The position numbers were made by a program, and so were the translations under genes. Below, piece by piece: positions 1-11,085 of a stretch of DNA of 64,000 nt. How positions within the stretch are numbered: position 1 is the first letter of the stretch; every line of letters begins with the position of its first letter. Under the pieces are notes generated by a model that was given only the letters and a program-made list of their open reading frames with translations, did not search any database and was not told where the DNA came from. The DNA is from Caprella mutica (Eukaryota; Arthropoda; Malacostraca; Amphipoda; Caprellidae). Location: contig CANNZV010002572.1 in assembly GCA_947561585.1 (NCBI GenBank), forward strand, positions 28,616 to 92,615. The letters are read 5' to 3'.

Positions 1-64
1 TCACCTATAAATTAGATTAAATCATAAAATACAGGTTTTGCTCACATTGAATGATATCCTTACA
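1..64 (-). mobile_element. partial LTR of a Ty3/gypsy element that continues outside the window
   Basis: These 64 bases match the high-coordinate end of the 186-bp LTRs at 27115-27300 and 52530-52715. They are followed by the same 5-bp sequence gtcgc (65-69) that flanks both complete retrotransposons. A third insertion at the same site of the repeat unit is therefore inferred to lie upstream; only its terminus is visible. It could instead be a solo LTR. Confidence 0.9.
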
Positions 65-1235
65 GTCGCTACTCACCAAGCCTCAGTTGATGATTATAGT
101 ATTTCAATGTTTTTTCATTTATCACAATTACCAGAATCATTTATAATTATCAATTTATAGTTATTATTTGCAATTCATTGTCCTCAAAATAACAGTGACA
201 TGGCAAGATGTCTCTAGATGTTTAACCCAATTTCATCCCCACTGCAAGTGTAACGTACACAGTTCATGCAGAATACAATCAATGTAATATCTTTGTTCCT
301 ATCAATCGTGGGTATATATAAAATTTTACACAGTAAATTTATATGATAAAAGCAATGAACTGAAAATAAAATTTATACAATTCAAGCACTTTTGTTTATT
401 AAATATCATTTGTGAAGCGAATCTTAAGTACTCAGTCTTTTAGAATATTTGTGTCAGTCTGATTAAGATAAAATTGCAGTTTTAAAGATTTATTTCCCTT
501 AATTTTTAAGTTTCCTCTGTGTACATTATATAATATGTGATAATATTTTATTTGTTTTAAATCATTTAAAATGCTAGTAAAATATGTATACATATTATGC
601 AAAGAAAACTAAATTTGAATATAATATGAAACAATTCATTCTTGAAGACAGAGTAACAGTGAATTATTATCTAAGATTCTACATCAAGATATCATTTAGT
701 AGCATATTATATACTGTAGCTTGTTCTTAATTATTATATCCATCTTTCTGAATCAACATTTATGAAATGTGTTCAAAGCTATAGATAGAATCTGAACATC
801 ACTTTCACATCTTGGGATGTTGTCCGAATGTTGTTTGTCTGACATTCAATGAAGACAAATCACCTCGTAAAAATGAGTGCAAGAGTTCTACAGTAATGAG
901 ATCATATGTATTATATACAAAGAAAACAACCTGAGTGTTTCTTTAACAAATATTTAATATAAATAACTAATAATTTAACATGAAACTGCAATTAATATTT
1001 TGTATTAATTTCTAAACCGCTTAAAATGGATCCGTTTCAAGTTCAGCCCAATACTAAGCTATTGTGGTCGTGAACGAATCTTCATAAGGATGAATAAGCT
1101 GATTGTTTGTTAGTTCAGCTGTATGAGAGAAATATTCAAAATTATTAACATTTATGTCTACTTTATGAAAATTTTAAATAACAATAATGCATTTCTTCAT
1201 TTATTTGATTATATTTATATAGATGCAACGCTCTA

Positions 1236-4071
1236 CACACAGAAAAAATTTTCTTTCTCCCAAAGAAAAAAGTCACTTTATATATGCATTAATTAATTAT
1301 TTTCTTTCTGGTAAAGAAATGTTCTAGTTTTGGGACAAATAAAATTTTTATTCACATATAAGATTTCTTTTCTTTGAGTCAAATAAAAAATACGATTTAA
1401 ATTTTAGAATTTTCTTTGTAACAAATAAAATTAGTTATTTATTTCAAATCTAGGAGTGGTTTAGGAGAAATATATTATTTCTTCTCCATAAAGAAAACTT
1501 TTCATTGAATAGAATAAATGTTTTCTTCGCAATAAATGTATCTTTCTTTAGTATAAATGCATCAAAGATTTAATATAAAGTAATATTTATTTAAACCAAT
1601 GAATTAGTATCTTTATTTATAATATAAATATTCTTTACATATAATAGAGCTTTCTTTCACTCTAATATAATGTATATTTATCAAAAAGTAATAATTTCTT
1701 TTATACTAACAAACTGGTTCTTCTTTCTAAAGACTTACATGCTTTACAATAAATATTTCTTTCTTTGAAGATAGTTTTGTAGATAAATTGGGGAAGAAAT
1801 AACATAAATTAAGTTTTATATGCAATATATTGAAATAATATAGCAATGAAATTACACTCAGCAGAAGCATAAGATCTTCTTCCCATTCAGAAGATGTATG
1901 TCTCCACACATTCACCCTATTCTTGATCTCCTACAGGTATAGGTGAAGCATACCTCCAGAATATATGAACTTGATATTCATCATCTGTTGAAAAAAAATC
2001 ACTTTAAATTAACTGTTTCATATATCATATACAATAATAGATCCTAATGTATTGAATAAGTTGGCTTAGGTATAGGTAGCTATAACACACCTGAACAGTT
2101 GATCAGAAATTTTTGTGTCCTCTTAGAAACTTTTATCCTTTTCAAGACTTTAGAATAAAGTTCAGTGCACTTTCTCCCACTTGTGTGAATATGGTCAGTC
2201 TTTTTCTGTAGATATAATGCAGTGAAGTTCCACCTGAAAATAAAAATTAAAGGTTTAAACAAAGTTAACCTAATTTCATATAATTTAAAGACATTTACTG
2301 CATCAAACATTAAATTTCATGACTCAGGCAACTTAAATAATTTAAAAGAAATTGAAAACAAATGAATTATTTCACTATTTGTTAAAGAGGTTTTTAAAAT
2401 ATCCCATATTCTGCAGAGGACTAAGAGGAAATATAAGTTATATAACTATCTCAATTGTGACAATTTCCCCAACTAATAGAGTATGAGAAATCCTAGCCAA
2501 GTAATTGCCAATAATTTGGTTAGTCTAAATAAATCTGGAGAGCTACTCTGCATCAGCATCAGTGTGATATTTAACTATTATCATTGATTTTTGATTTTGG
2601 GAGCTGATGATTCCAATATTAATCATATAAACACAAAAAAAGTAATCTCTGCTATTGTGAACACTTTACCAGTTTCAGCAGATTGGCTTAGAAATTCCTA
2701 AGAATTAGGTATCTTCAAATTTTCAAATATAAATTAGATCTTATCAAATCATTAATAGCCTTATAAGTAGCTATTAGGTAGAAGTTTAGGAGCAATAGGT
2801 AATTTAATTTATATTGATTCAATAGTAAATAGTTTTTTTTTCCTTTCTACACATATCCACCCATTTTTAATTCAAAATTTTATTTTTTATAGGTAACTTG
2901 GGAGCTAAAATAATGAAATTTCAGATTTTTTAAATCATCACTAAGTTTAGAAATATATTACCCTGCTCTGAATAATGTGACCATATGACTTTTGGTGATT
3001 CAAATTTGTGATAGTTACTCTCAGATGAAAATTCAAAAATTATCACTGATTATCTCTCTGAAATTTTGAGTATATAAAAATTGCTTCAGCTAAATTAATG
3101 GTAACATAGGATTCAATTAAAGATATTCTTCAATGGTTCTAAAATATCCCTAAAATATTATTTAGGTTCACCTCAGAAACTGTTTGAAAAAAGTTCCATA
3201 TTTTGCAGACTGGCACTTTGAAACACTGGAGCCACAATCTTAACTGAACTCTAGTTAGCCTAAGTTAGGTAGTTAACAAACTTTAAGTCATTACATACAA
3301 TATATTGAATAATTGATAGTACTACTAGTTAAGGTAAACATTACAATAAGAACAAATAGCGATTAGGTATAGGTAGCTTAGGTTAGGTAAATAAACAATA
3401 AGAGTAGGTAGGGCTGGGATATAAAACTACCTACCTAACTTATTTCAGGCGCAGTGAGATAGATTTTCAGTTAAGTTGTAACTTGCGTTAGCCTAGTTCA
3501 TTACTAAAGGGTAATGAAAGGAAGAAGTCACCTATGAAATAGCATTTAAATTTCTCAAGTAAATAGGTAGCAGGACACTGTGAACCTATGAATACCTAGT
3601 TACCAGTATTAACATTTATAATTAAAGGAAAAATGCTGACCAAGTTCTAAAAACTATGCTTTGCCAACTAATAATTCAGTATAATTATATAAATAAATGA
3701 AAATATCTAATTTATATACGAAAGGATTCATAACTGAGCAACTAACTGAGAACCTACCTTGATCACTTCAAAGAACTTAATGCCTTGACTTAATGATATG
3801 ACGCTCACTTCAGAAAAGCCCGCGAAAATTTCAAAGCAATATTTCGATTTGAGACAATAACAGAACAGATTTGTAACAAAGAAATATTCGACTCATCAGT
3901 GAAAAGCTTTAAGAGAAATAAATAAAAGGTTAATAGGAAAGAAATATGCATCACAATGCATCCAAAGAAAGCTACTTTCTTTAATCTAAAGCTCTAGTAA
4001 CACTTTCAACCAAAGAAAATAAATTAAAGAAGATAGTTTTTCTTTAAAATATGCTTCGATTTCTCTGTGTG
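1236..4071. mobile_element. non-autonomous CMC-like (CACTA-type) DNA transposon, private to unit A
   Basis: The element starts with CACACAGAAAAA and ends with the reverse complement of CACACAGAGAAA. It is flanked by TA at 1234-1235 and 4072-4073. Units B and D have the uninterrupted site with a single TA (13987-13988 in B), which proves insertion with a 2-bp TA duplication. Both subterminal regions (about 1240-1780 and 3870-4060) are crowded with AAAGAAA/TTTCTTT words, like the subterminal transposase-binding repeats of CACTA elements. No intact transposase is present. The same terminal repeat ends the large element at 40126, which is the likely source of transposase. The interior has only exon-like fragments (see 2091-2233). 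Confidence 0.85.
2091..2233 (-). pseudogene. exon-like fragment inside the non-autonomous element
   Basis: On the minus strand a 143-bp segment is open in one frame and bounded by a pyrimidine-rich acceptor (ending TTTTCAG) and a GTGTGT donor. A second stretch further along the same strand (about 1858-1990) also begins after a TTTCAACAG acceptor, but stops and a frame change interrupt it. It includes the short open segment MNVWRHTSSEWEED. Together they look like remnants of a spliced gene, either a transposon accessory gene or a captured host gene. I do not recognise the protein. Chance open frames in AT-rich DNA cannot be excluded. Confidence 0.25.
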
Positions 4072-4073
4072 TA

Positions 4074-4230
4074 CACTCGTTATATTTCCATATTTTCCTC
4101 TCCATCAATTTACTAAATAAAGAATATAGGTTCGTGTAGAAGTTGTCCGGTAAGTTTACCGTCACCAGTTCACCGCGTGGTAAGTTCATATGACATAATT
4201 CATCGAACGGCAGATTCGTCGCGAAGATAA
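4074..4230 (-). pseudogene. minus-strand exon-like ORF, cut by the element in unit A
   Basis: This is the unit A version of the open frame at 13916-14104 in unit B. The transposon at 1236-4071 separates its C-terminal codons from the rest. It differs by one residue from B and D (PRGE instead of PLGE). The local base composition is less AT-rich than the surroundings. Confidence 0.2.
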
Positions 4231-4440
4231 TTTTAAATATTTATTAATTTTCTGTTGTTTATTAGTTTTTGCAGTGAAGGTAAAACAGCGGTAGAATATA
4301 CAGCCATTAATAAAATTCATTTATACAGTAATTTTATAATCTATGCATGTATTAAAAATTCTTGAACCTAAATTAATTTTTCGATAGATGTTTCAAAAAG
4401 CAGTATGTAATATAAAATATCCAAAGGATATCAATTAAAA

Positions 4441-4773
4441 TGAATTAAGCTAATAAAACTATAAACATGAACCACTGGTTCCAAATATCTAAAGAATGAA
4501 ATCAAAATTCAAACACTACGGCATTTGACGCGACTTTTTTTGCATATGCATTATTTCAAAAATTATATATAGAATATATGCAAAGTCTCAGCTACATCAT
4601 TATCAAGTCTCTAACTTAGACTTTCCTTATGTTGTGAACATATTTCGTAAAATTATGTATATATGCACTAAAATAATCCCCGTCAAATGCCAAAGCGTTC
4701 GAATTTCTATTTCATTATTTAGACCGTTTGGAACCAGTGGTTCATGTTTATTAGTTTTACCCATGCTTAATTC
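4441..4773. repeat. imperfect foldback (inverted repeat), unit A
   Basis: The arms 4441-4560 and about 4650-4773 are reverse complements at roughly 80% by eye. They share the word CATGAACCACTGGTTCCAAA exactly. The loop is about 80-90 bases. It could be an old MITE or a source of hairpin RNA. The open frame across the right arm (4634-4909) is probably an accident of this structure. In unit C the large transposon inserted in the loop at the TA equivalent to 4575-4576. Confidence 0.75.
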
Positions 4774-6014
4774 AACTTCAATGCCATCTGGACTATACGC
4801 TTTTGATTATTTAAATCATATACAATTAATGATCATGCAATTAAATTACCTTCAATGTTTATTAAGTGCAAATATTATTATTAAAATTGCAATCTTAAAT
4901 AATTTATAATCTAATATACAATCTAATATAAGTAGTTTTTCTCTAAATAGAGAGTGCTTTTAAATAGATTACACGTATTATTTTCTACCCGTTTTTATTA
5001 GCTACAAATAATTAATACAATGGTGAAAATAATATTTGATGAAGTACATAAAAAACTATCGTCAATATTATTTCATTAGAGAATTATTAATTACAAAAAT
5101 AATAAACTTTGTTACAAACCAAATCTTCTTTTATAATCTTTCCCCTTTTACAAAAAGACAATTTTAATAAAACTGTAACGAAATAATCTACTAAAATTAT
5201 TATATATATCATTTAGTAGAATAATTCTAAATTCTTTTAGACTTTAATACACAGGTTAAATACTTGAAATAATATAGCAGTGAGTGACATCATGTCGATA
5301 CAAACCAATGTGGTAAGTTTTCTTTACTCTCCTTCAGAGTGAAATCATCTTTCATTACAGCTCTTGAGGGGAGACAAACAATAAAATGAAAGCAAATAAA
5401 CCCTCCAAACTATCGACAAAGTTCCAACTATTTTATGGTGACTTTCGAAAGAAGTTCGTGAAAAAGAATGTCAGTCACTGCCGTTAGAAGACGGAACTCT
5501 AACGTAATAACTGGTTACAATTTCGGCTAATTTATATTATTTATTCGATATATTGTTTTGATATGCTGCAATGCATTGAATTGTGAATTTTTAAACCTAA
5601 CTGCAAATGTTAAAAGTAAATAGCTGGTCTTACAAGAGGGATGATATACATTTTAACGAAAACAATTAAAATAATTAAATCCAATTGACCAAAATTTACA
5701 CCGGGGTATCAGTTTCAAATTTTATATGAATTCCAGTACTAAATACAGGTATTCTTTACCCTAGGAAATAATATTTGATTATACATTTTTTCATTGTGAT
5801 GCATGAAGTAATGTAAAATAATGATTCAATATGAAATGATAATTGAGATATAAATGAAGTTAAAAGATATTCTTACAAACATACAAAAGACAAAAAATAA
5901 CCAGGAAATTCTATTCTTGAAATTGGGAACAAATTCAAATTCGCCATTTTGTAGAAATTCAAAAATTCGCAATTACATATTTCAGTCCTAATGTATACTT
6001 ACATACACTAAATT
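4774..6014. other. AT-rich stretch with no recognised gene (unit A)
   Basis: Between the foldback and the small ORF region I see only AT-rich DNA, apart from the short spliced-ORF candidate at 5292-5384 and a GC-richer patch near 5430-5520. The same layout is present in B, C and D. Confidence 0.6.
5292..5384 (+). other. candidate mini-ORF with a short intron upstream of the RING gene
   Basis: An ATG opens seven codons, then a consensus GTAAGT donor at 5313 and a TTTCATTACAG acceptor ending at 5360. The downstream part adds seven codons before a stop, giving 14 residues (MSIQTNV then LLRGDKQ). The intron is 48 bases in A and 58 in B, C and D, which carry 10 extra bases inside it. Both splice sites are preserved in all four units. 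It could be a leader exon pair of a transcript over the unit. No polypeptide role can be assigned. Confidence 0.25.
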
Positions 6015-6169
6015 AATTTAATTTTAGTAGGGGTTTATCGCTGACTATATCGCTGACATCAAATGAAATAGTTAAACATAAGAAAAAAGTGACTGCATGA
6101 ATGAAGATGAATTGAGTCAGCTATCACTGTCGGTGACAAGCTCGTGGATGCAGAAAAGCAACTACGTGA

Positions 6170-6445
6170 ATGCAGTCACATACCAAGGAATGCGATGAAA
6201 AGGAATACAATCAACGGTGGCTGTACTCACAGATTGAAAAGGAAAATGAAGAGGTGATAGTAAATGAAGCCTATGAGCCTGTCAGAACAGAATCTAGAAA
6301 CTTGTATTTGAAGAGCAACATCCAAGAGCTATCCTTGAAAAACTATCAAGTTTTAAAAAATTTTCATGTGATAGTATGTACATATGAAAATAAAAATAAA
6401 ATATTAGTAATATTGCAGATATGTAAAAAAATATTGATATTTTAG
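6170..6445 (+). CDS. conserved small ORF of doubtful coding status, related to a transposon segment (unit A)
   Basis: An open frame of 91 codons present at the same place in all four units. The first 60 or so residues are charged and look protein-like (MQSHTKECDEKEYNQRW...); the last 30 are encoded by AT-rich DNA. The DNA around 6015-6350 is homologous, in inverted orientation, to 39193-39560 inside the autonomous CMC-like element. There the same frame reads MQSLTKECDEKG and then stops. An overlapping frame (6102 onwards) gives a 34-residue peptide ending NAVTYQGMR, and that ending is also shared with the transposon copy. The segment is therefore probably transposon-derived; which frame, if any, was coding is open. 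Confidence 0.3.
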   Translation: MQSHTKECDEKEYNQRWLYSQIEKENEEVIVNEAYEPVRTESRNLYLKSNIQELSLKNYQVLKNFHVIVCTYENKNKILVILQICKKILIF

Positions 6446-6829
6446 AATAATTTCTAATTAAAAATAGATTAAGGTATAACAGTAAAAATAAATAACAAAA
6501 ATACATTTGTATATATTTAAATCTCTGAAATAAGTACAATAATAAATAAATAACAGGATTTCTGGACTCAAAGTTTATTTGTTGTGGTAAACAGCTAAAT
6601 TTCACTGAAAATGATAGCCACCCACTTCCACAGTATAAGACAGGGATTTGATGTTTAGATTAAGTGAAGAATTAAATGTCTTTTTATAAGTAAAATAAAT
6701 AAATGAATTTATTTCCTTTACCAATAATTTATCATTTTGATATTCTCAAAATATAAAATTACTACAAAGCTTATAAATAATTCAAGTATCAGAAGAATAT
6801 AACAAAGAGAGAGTTTCCATATACATTTT

Positions 6830-7090
6830 ACATACATCTGAGGAAATAGTAACCGGTTTTCCAGTCAGTAGCTGGATAGGCAAGTTTAGGCCTATATTTC
6901 CCATTGTACTCGGATCTTATCAGATCAGATTAACCGCATGTACCACGGAAATGGGAGGAGCTTACGAATAGCCGACTGGTTGAATCCATTTTCATCTTCA
7001 TTCGCTTTTGAGCTTCCACACCGCACAGACGCTTTACAAACGCTCTGGCTTTTTTCGTTTATTATTGACTAACCGATATCTTCACCTACG
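6830..7090 (+). promoter_or_regulatory. probable promoter and 5' leader of the RING gene (unit A)
   Basis: Immediately before the start codon the DNA changes from AT-rich to balanced composition. The block is nearly identical in A, B and C. It contains a palindromic GATCTTATCAGATCAGATT-type motif near 6912-6930 and no convincing TATA box at a defined spacing. Unit D has lost bases equivalent to 6988-7121, including the start codon, which would test its importance. The transcription start is not determined. Confidence 0.35.
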
Positions 7091-8071
7091 ATGCCTGGTT
7101 GTTCGATGGAACATAGGATCCTGCACGAGGAGGTCAAGACTCTGCTTCAGAGAACTGACATGTCAGGGTATACTGTGGAAGACTTGATGGACAGACTGGA
7201 GGAACTTGGGATGGAAACAACGTTCGACAGCAGGGAAACTTCCATCTTAGTCATGCTGATCCACATGAAGAACATGGTGAAGGAGTTTACTTACCGACGA
7301 AGGGAAGGCACAATCACTGTAGATGAGACGACAGGACTTTGTGAAGCTATCCTCAGACGCTTCACTGACTCACACAGGAATCTCTTCACAGACGATTTAT
7401 GCTTTGATTCTGCTAGTTCCTGCAGATTAAGCCGAGGAATAACTTCAATTCAACAGGAGATGAAGACAAACCTCGAGAGGAACCACTACTACCGCAACTT
7501 CTGTGGAATGTTTGAGGACCACGTGGGACAGATCGGATCTGGCAAATTCGATCTGAGGACGTACGAACTGATTGTTGCCATGCACAACCTTCATGTAGCG
7601 ATCTATGAGACGTTGAAGGACCGGCTGGATATTCTCAGTGAGCTCGATGGATCAACTCACGGCTTAGAGGCATCTCCAAGAGACGAGTTCAACCTTCATC
7701 TCATTTGGAACACTGCACAGGACTCTTTCAAGCTTCAAGAAGTGAGGAAAGTAGGTGAAGCCCAATCTTCTATCTTTCATTCGTCATTCTTGAAGATTGT
7801 CGGTCCATCGTCTGCCAGGATTTGGAGGAACAGAAGAGATCTGGGATCTGTTGACCTCACCATTGCTCATTCCTGTCCAGTCTGCATTCGCGAAGATGTG
7901 TCAACTTCAGAGCTGTCAGTACTCTCAGGTTGTACCCACGTGTTCTGCACACAGTGTATCGAGGAGTGGTTCGCCCGGAACAGAAACTTGAATTGTCCTT
8001 GTTGCAGGACGGTTTCAGAAGAACGGATCATGGCATCTGGTTACAGAAACCTTCTCCGTATGATTCGGTGA
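7091..8071 (+). CDS. RING-finger protein, probable E3 ubiquitin ligase (unit A)
   Basis: Intronless 326-residue protein. A C3HC4 RING finger lies at the C terminus with ligands C262, C265, C281, H283, C286, C289, C302 and C305 (C-x2-C, C-x-H-x2-C-x2-C, C-x2-C). That is the zinc-binding pattern of ubiquitin ligases that recruit an E2 enzyme. Residues 1-260 are mostly helix-prone and charged, with no family I recognise and no signal peptide or membrane segment. A substrate-binding role for that part is inference. The start at 7091 is the first ATG after the GC-richer leader; M6 and M24 are alternatives. GC content is well above the flanks, so the gene looks foreign to its surroundings or selectively kept. 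The protein is identical to unit B. It could be a host gene, a captured viral gene or a transposon passenger; I saw no viral neighbours. Confidence 0.9.
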   Translation: MPGCSMEHRILHEEVKTLLQRTDMSGYTVEDLMDRLEELGMETTFDSRETSILVMLIHMKNMVKEFTYRRREGTITVDETTGLCEAILRRFTDSHRNLFTDDLCFDSASSCRLSRGITSIQQEMKTNLERNHYYRNFCGMFEDHVGQIGSGKFDLRTYELIVAMHNLHVAIYETLKDRLDILSELDGSTHGLEASPRDEFNLHLIWNTAQDSFKLQEVRKVGEAQSSIFHSSFLKIVGPSSARIWRNRRDLGSVDLTIAHSCPVCIREDVSTSELSVLSGCTHVFCTQCIEEWFARNRNLNCPCCRTVSEERIMASGYRNLLRMIR

Positions 8072-10174
8072 AGCATGAAACTGAATGGGTTGAAATTCCC
8101 TGGGAGAACTTATTCTCTCTAAAATCTTTCGCTAAAGCAGCTACCTTTACGTGGTGCGAAAGATTTAAACTAAAAGCTGCAAAATTATTTCTAATGTACA
8201 TAAAAATTCATTTCATTATAGTAGAACATGAAAATACTTAGCTTATCTTCATTACATAAATTTTAACTTATTAAAAACAGTTATCGCTTGTTATATTAGG
8301 ATTATAATATATGAAAAATATAACATTTTAATCATGGTTATCTGAAATTTATTTTACTTTCTGCTTAAATAATCATGTCACTATAAAGTTTCTTTTGACG
8401 ATTAGTTAATGTTTCCTGACCAAAAATGGTAGCTTTACATTAATATATATTTATTTCATGCTACATGGTTAACAAAAGTTTAAACAAAAATATTCAAATG
8501 CCAATTGAATAGTTTAAAGTTGTACAGTTTTGATTTGTTAAATAAATAAAATTTTATGAAATCAAACAGTTCGGAAAAGTTAAATTTCACTAAAAATTAA
8601 AAAATAAAATAATTCGTTAACAATGTCCACGATGCTTGTTTATTTTTATAATTTTTTTTTAAATTTCCAATTCTTGTACCAAATAAAAAAAATTACTAAA
8701 CTTAGCTAGAGTTCTGTAAATTTCAAGAAATGGTAATAACTCATTCTGTTGTAATATGGAGCAGTTTGAGATTGATGTTTGGAGCTGTTTGAGTTTTTGT
8801 CTTCGACATAGAATAGTTACTCGCCTTTTAATTAAAATAAAAGGTTGTTTATTTGATCTTTATTTTTTAATTGTGAATTTACGATTATTGGTTTTATTTA
8901 TGAAGTTAATATTAAATTTATTTTTCGAGCAAAATCACATATTTGTATGACATGTATGATACATTTCACTGAATTTTGTCACTGAATTTTTACTGGAACA
9001 ATTAGTGATGCAATCCTTAACAGTAAAATGGAGATGTAATTATTAATAAGGTGTGAAATTACTAAATTAAAAAGTCAAAGATTTTCTTTCTGTAAGTTGT
9101 GCATAAATTAATTTAATGACACTAATAGAGTTGCTATACTAAATAAATAACAAGATCTATAATCACATATATAGATAATAATTGAGATAATATATTATTG
9201 AAGTTTATTTAATCAATCCTACAAATTTTTTATATATTTTGGTGAAGAGAAATATATTAGATTTTAAAAGCTCTGTGGTAAATTTAAAAAAAGTGTTTGA
9301 GACAAATAATTCTTATATAAAGGGTTAATATTTTTTTTTACCTAATCGATCAAAAATTTTCCATATGAAAATGTTATAACAATTGAATGACTATATTTTA
9401 ATTAAAAACAAGCAAAATTTATTATTTAGTTGAAAAAGTCCATGATCGTGATTAAAAAAATCGTTTAAGTATTTCTATTCAATTTTTTTAAACTGCATAG
9501 ATTCTAGTGAACGTTAAAAAATTATATAATGAAAGTGTTAATATTATTAACTTTATGATAATTCAAATGATAATGTAAAAACTATTGAATGCCTATATTG
9601 GAAAAAAGAGCAATATACTAATTAATTATTTATTTGATAAAATATAATTTCCATTTATTTACATACCATTACCAATATTTGTTCTCTAACTCCAATTGAA
9701 GCACATGTGCACAACTGTACAGTCAATCCGTACGCACACGTTTCTCAATAACATGTTTTGTATTGCCTCTCTGATAAAATTAGCGATGGGGCGGTATGAA
9801 AAAAACTAAGCAATATTGTTCAATCTAATATATTTTTCGGACATTCCTTCACCTATCGACAGGACAGACATGTAATATGAGTGACATTGTGAAAAAGATA
9901 TTGCATCAAATGTGAAGAGGCGATGCATCTTGTTTTCTGTTTCCATAACATCAGCTCAATAACCCTCAGGAGATTGATTCTCTGTTAAAAATAAAACTGC
10001 ATAGTAAATACACTGCAAAATGTTCTTTCGAACGGTTTGGTCTGTAGTCAAAAATGTACTCTGGTACATTTAGAAATTGTTCTAAGTGATTTATTTCTCA
10101 GATTTATTTCAGATGTTAACGCAATCAAGAAAATAAAGATTTAAGAGTGAATAATAGTAGTTATATGGGTGAAT
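8072..10174. other. AT-rich 3' region with no recognised gene (unit A)
   Basis: About 2.1 kb of very AT-rich DNA follows the RING stop codon. AATAAA words near 8540 could serve polyadenylation. The 64-codon frame at 8756-8950 is broken by a roughly 0.2-kb deletion in units C and D, so it is not a conserved gene. GC-richer words near 9700-9800 hold a short GCACATGTGC palindrome. Confidence 0.6.
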
Positions 10175-10535
10175 CCCTAGTTCACGTCCCTATTTCATTT
10201 GTGGACGTGAAATAGGAATCGATACAAATACTCCTTTTCTAGTTCACGTCTCCAAATGAAATAGAGATGTGAACTAGGAAGGAGGTATTTTTAAATTAAT
10301 TTTCTTAAATTTAATAATTATCTTTTAACATCTTAAATTTTTAACATATTGTTAAAAATTATTAGTTGACAGAAAATATAGTATCTTGACTACATCACAA
10401 ATAATACTAAAAAATTTCTATTTGAAATTGTATTAAGTTCAGAAAATTACTAAAGATTTTATCATTCGTTAAAATATAAATCAAATAGAAAAATAAAATT
10501 AAAATAGGACGTTTGTAAAAGGGACGTGAACTAGG
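10175..10535. mobile_element. MITE with CCTAGTTCACGTCCC termini (unit A)
   Basis: Terminal inverted repeats CCTAGTTCACGTCCC face each other at about 10175 and 10535, each next to AAT. A second inverted copy of the same word lies inside, at about 10236-10280, so one element probably inserted in, or partially duplicated within, another. Unit A has lost about 30 bp of the interior near 10515 that B, C and D keep. There is no coding capacity. Confidence 0.7.
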
Positions 10536-11085
10536 AATTTATTGTTATTTGTTTTGAAATTGTATGATGGAATTACATATTTAGGCATAAAATAGAAAAA
10601 AATAATCTAGCCCTTTGAGAATTATTCTATACAGGTTTTATATTAAATGAGAGTTTTATAGACATCAGATTAAGAAAATATTCGTTATATCTATACTTAA
10701 TGTGATATATATTCAAACTGTATAGCATTTTAGAGGTACGTTATTAATAACCACCTTTCCATTAATACTATATTTTTCAGCTCATGATCTGTATTCACTT
10801 CGTTCAAAAGATTTCATGGTCGTAATTTATTGTAAAATATTCATTACTATTTTCAATAATTATTCACTATTTTTCCATCAAACTAAGTATGTAGGTAAAA
10901 AACTTTCTTGGAAACAATTGCATAATATTTGAATTATGTTTCGCTTCATTGATTAAACCGTCAGAAGTTTACCCCTTAAAAGATTGAATGTGGAGTTTGA
11001 GCTCGACATGACTTTATAATAGCGAATGAATATTCATACATGATTTGAATCAACTAAGATTTCATCACTTTTTTCATTCGATATA

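Noticed and set aside
4634..4909. 91-codon frame over the right foldback arm, longer in B and in C
   Set aside because: It is explained by the inverted repeat, its end varies between units (109 codons in B), and it has no protein-like composition.
6294..6605. Minus-strand frame of 103 codons beside the small ORF
   Set aside because: Rich in Phe, Leu, Ile and Tyr as expected from AT-rich DNA, and shortened to 60-70 codons in the other units.
7091..8071. RING gene as proof of an endogenous virus
   Set aside because: No viral hallmark gene was seen next to any copy, so viral origin remains only a possibility.
7930..8241. Open frames of 64-103 codons overlapping the RING gene in other frames (also in B, C, D)
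   Set aside because: They are shadows of the RING frame and run into AT-rich DNA; their lengths differ between units by single changes after the RING stop.
8756..8950. 64-codon frame after the RING gene
   Set aside because: Removed by the shared deletion in C and D, and very hydrophobic as expected from AT-rich sequence.
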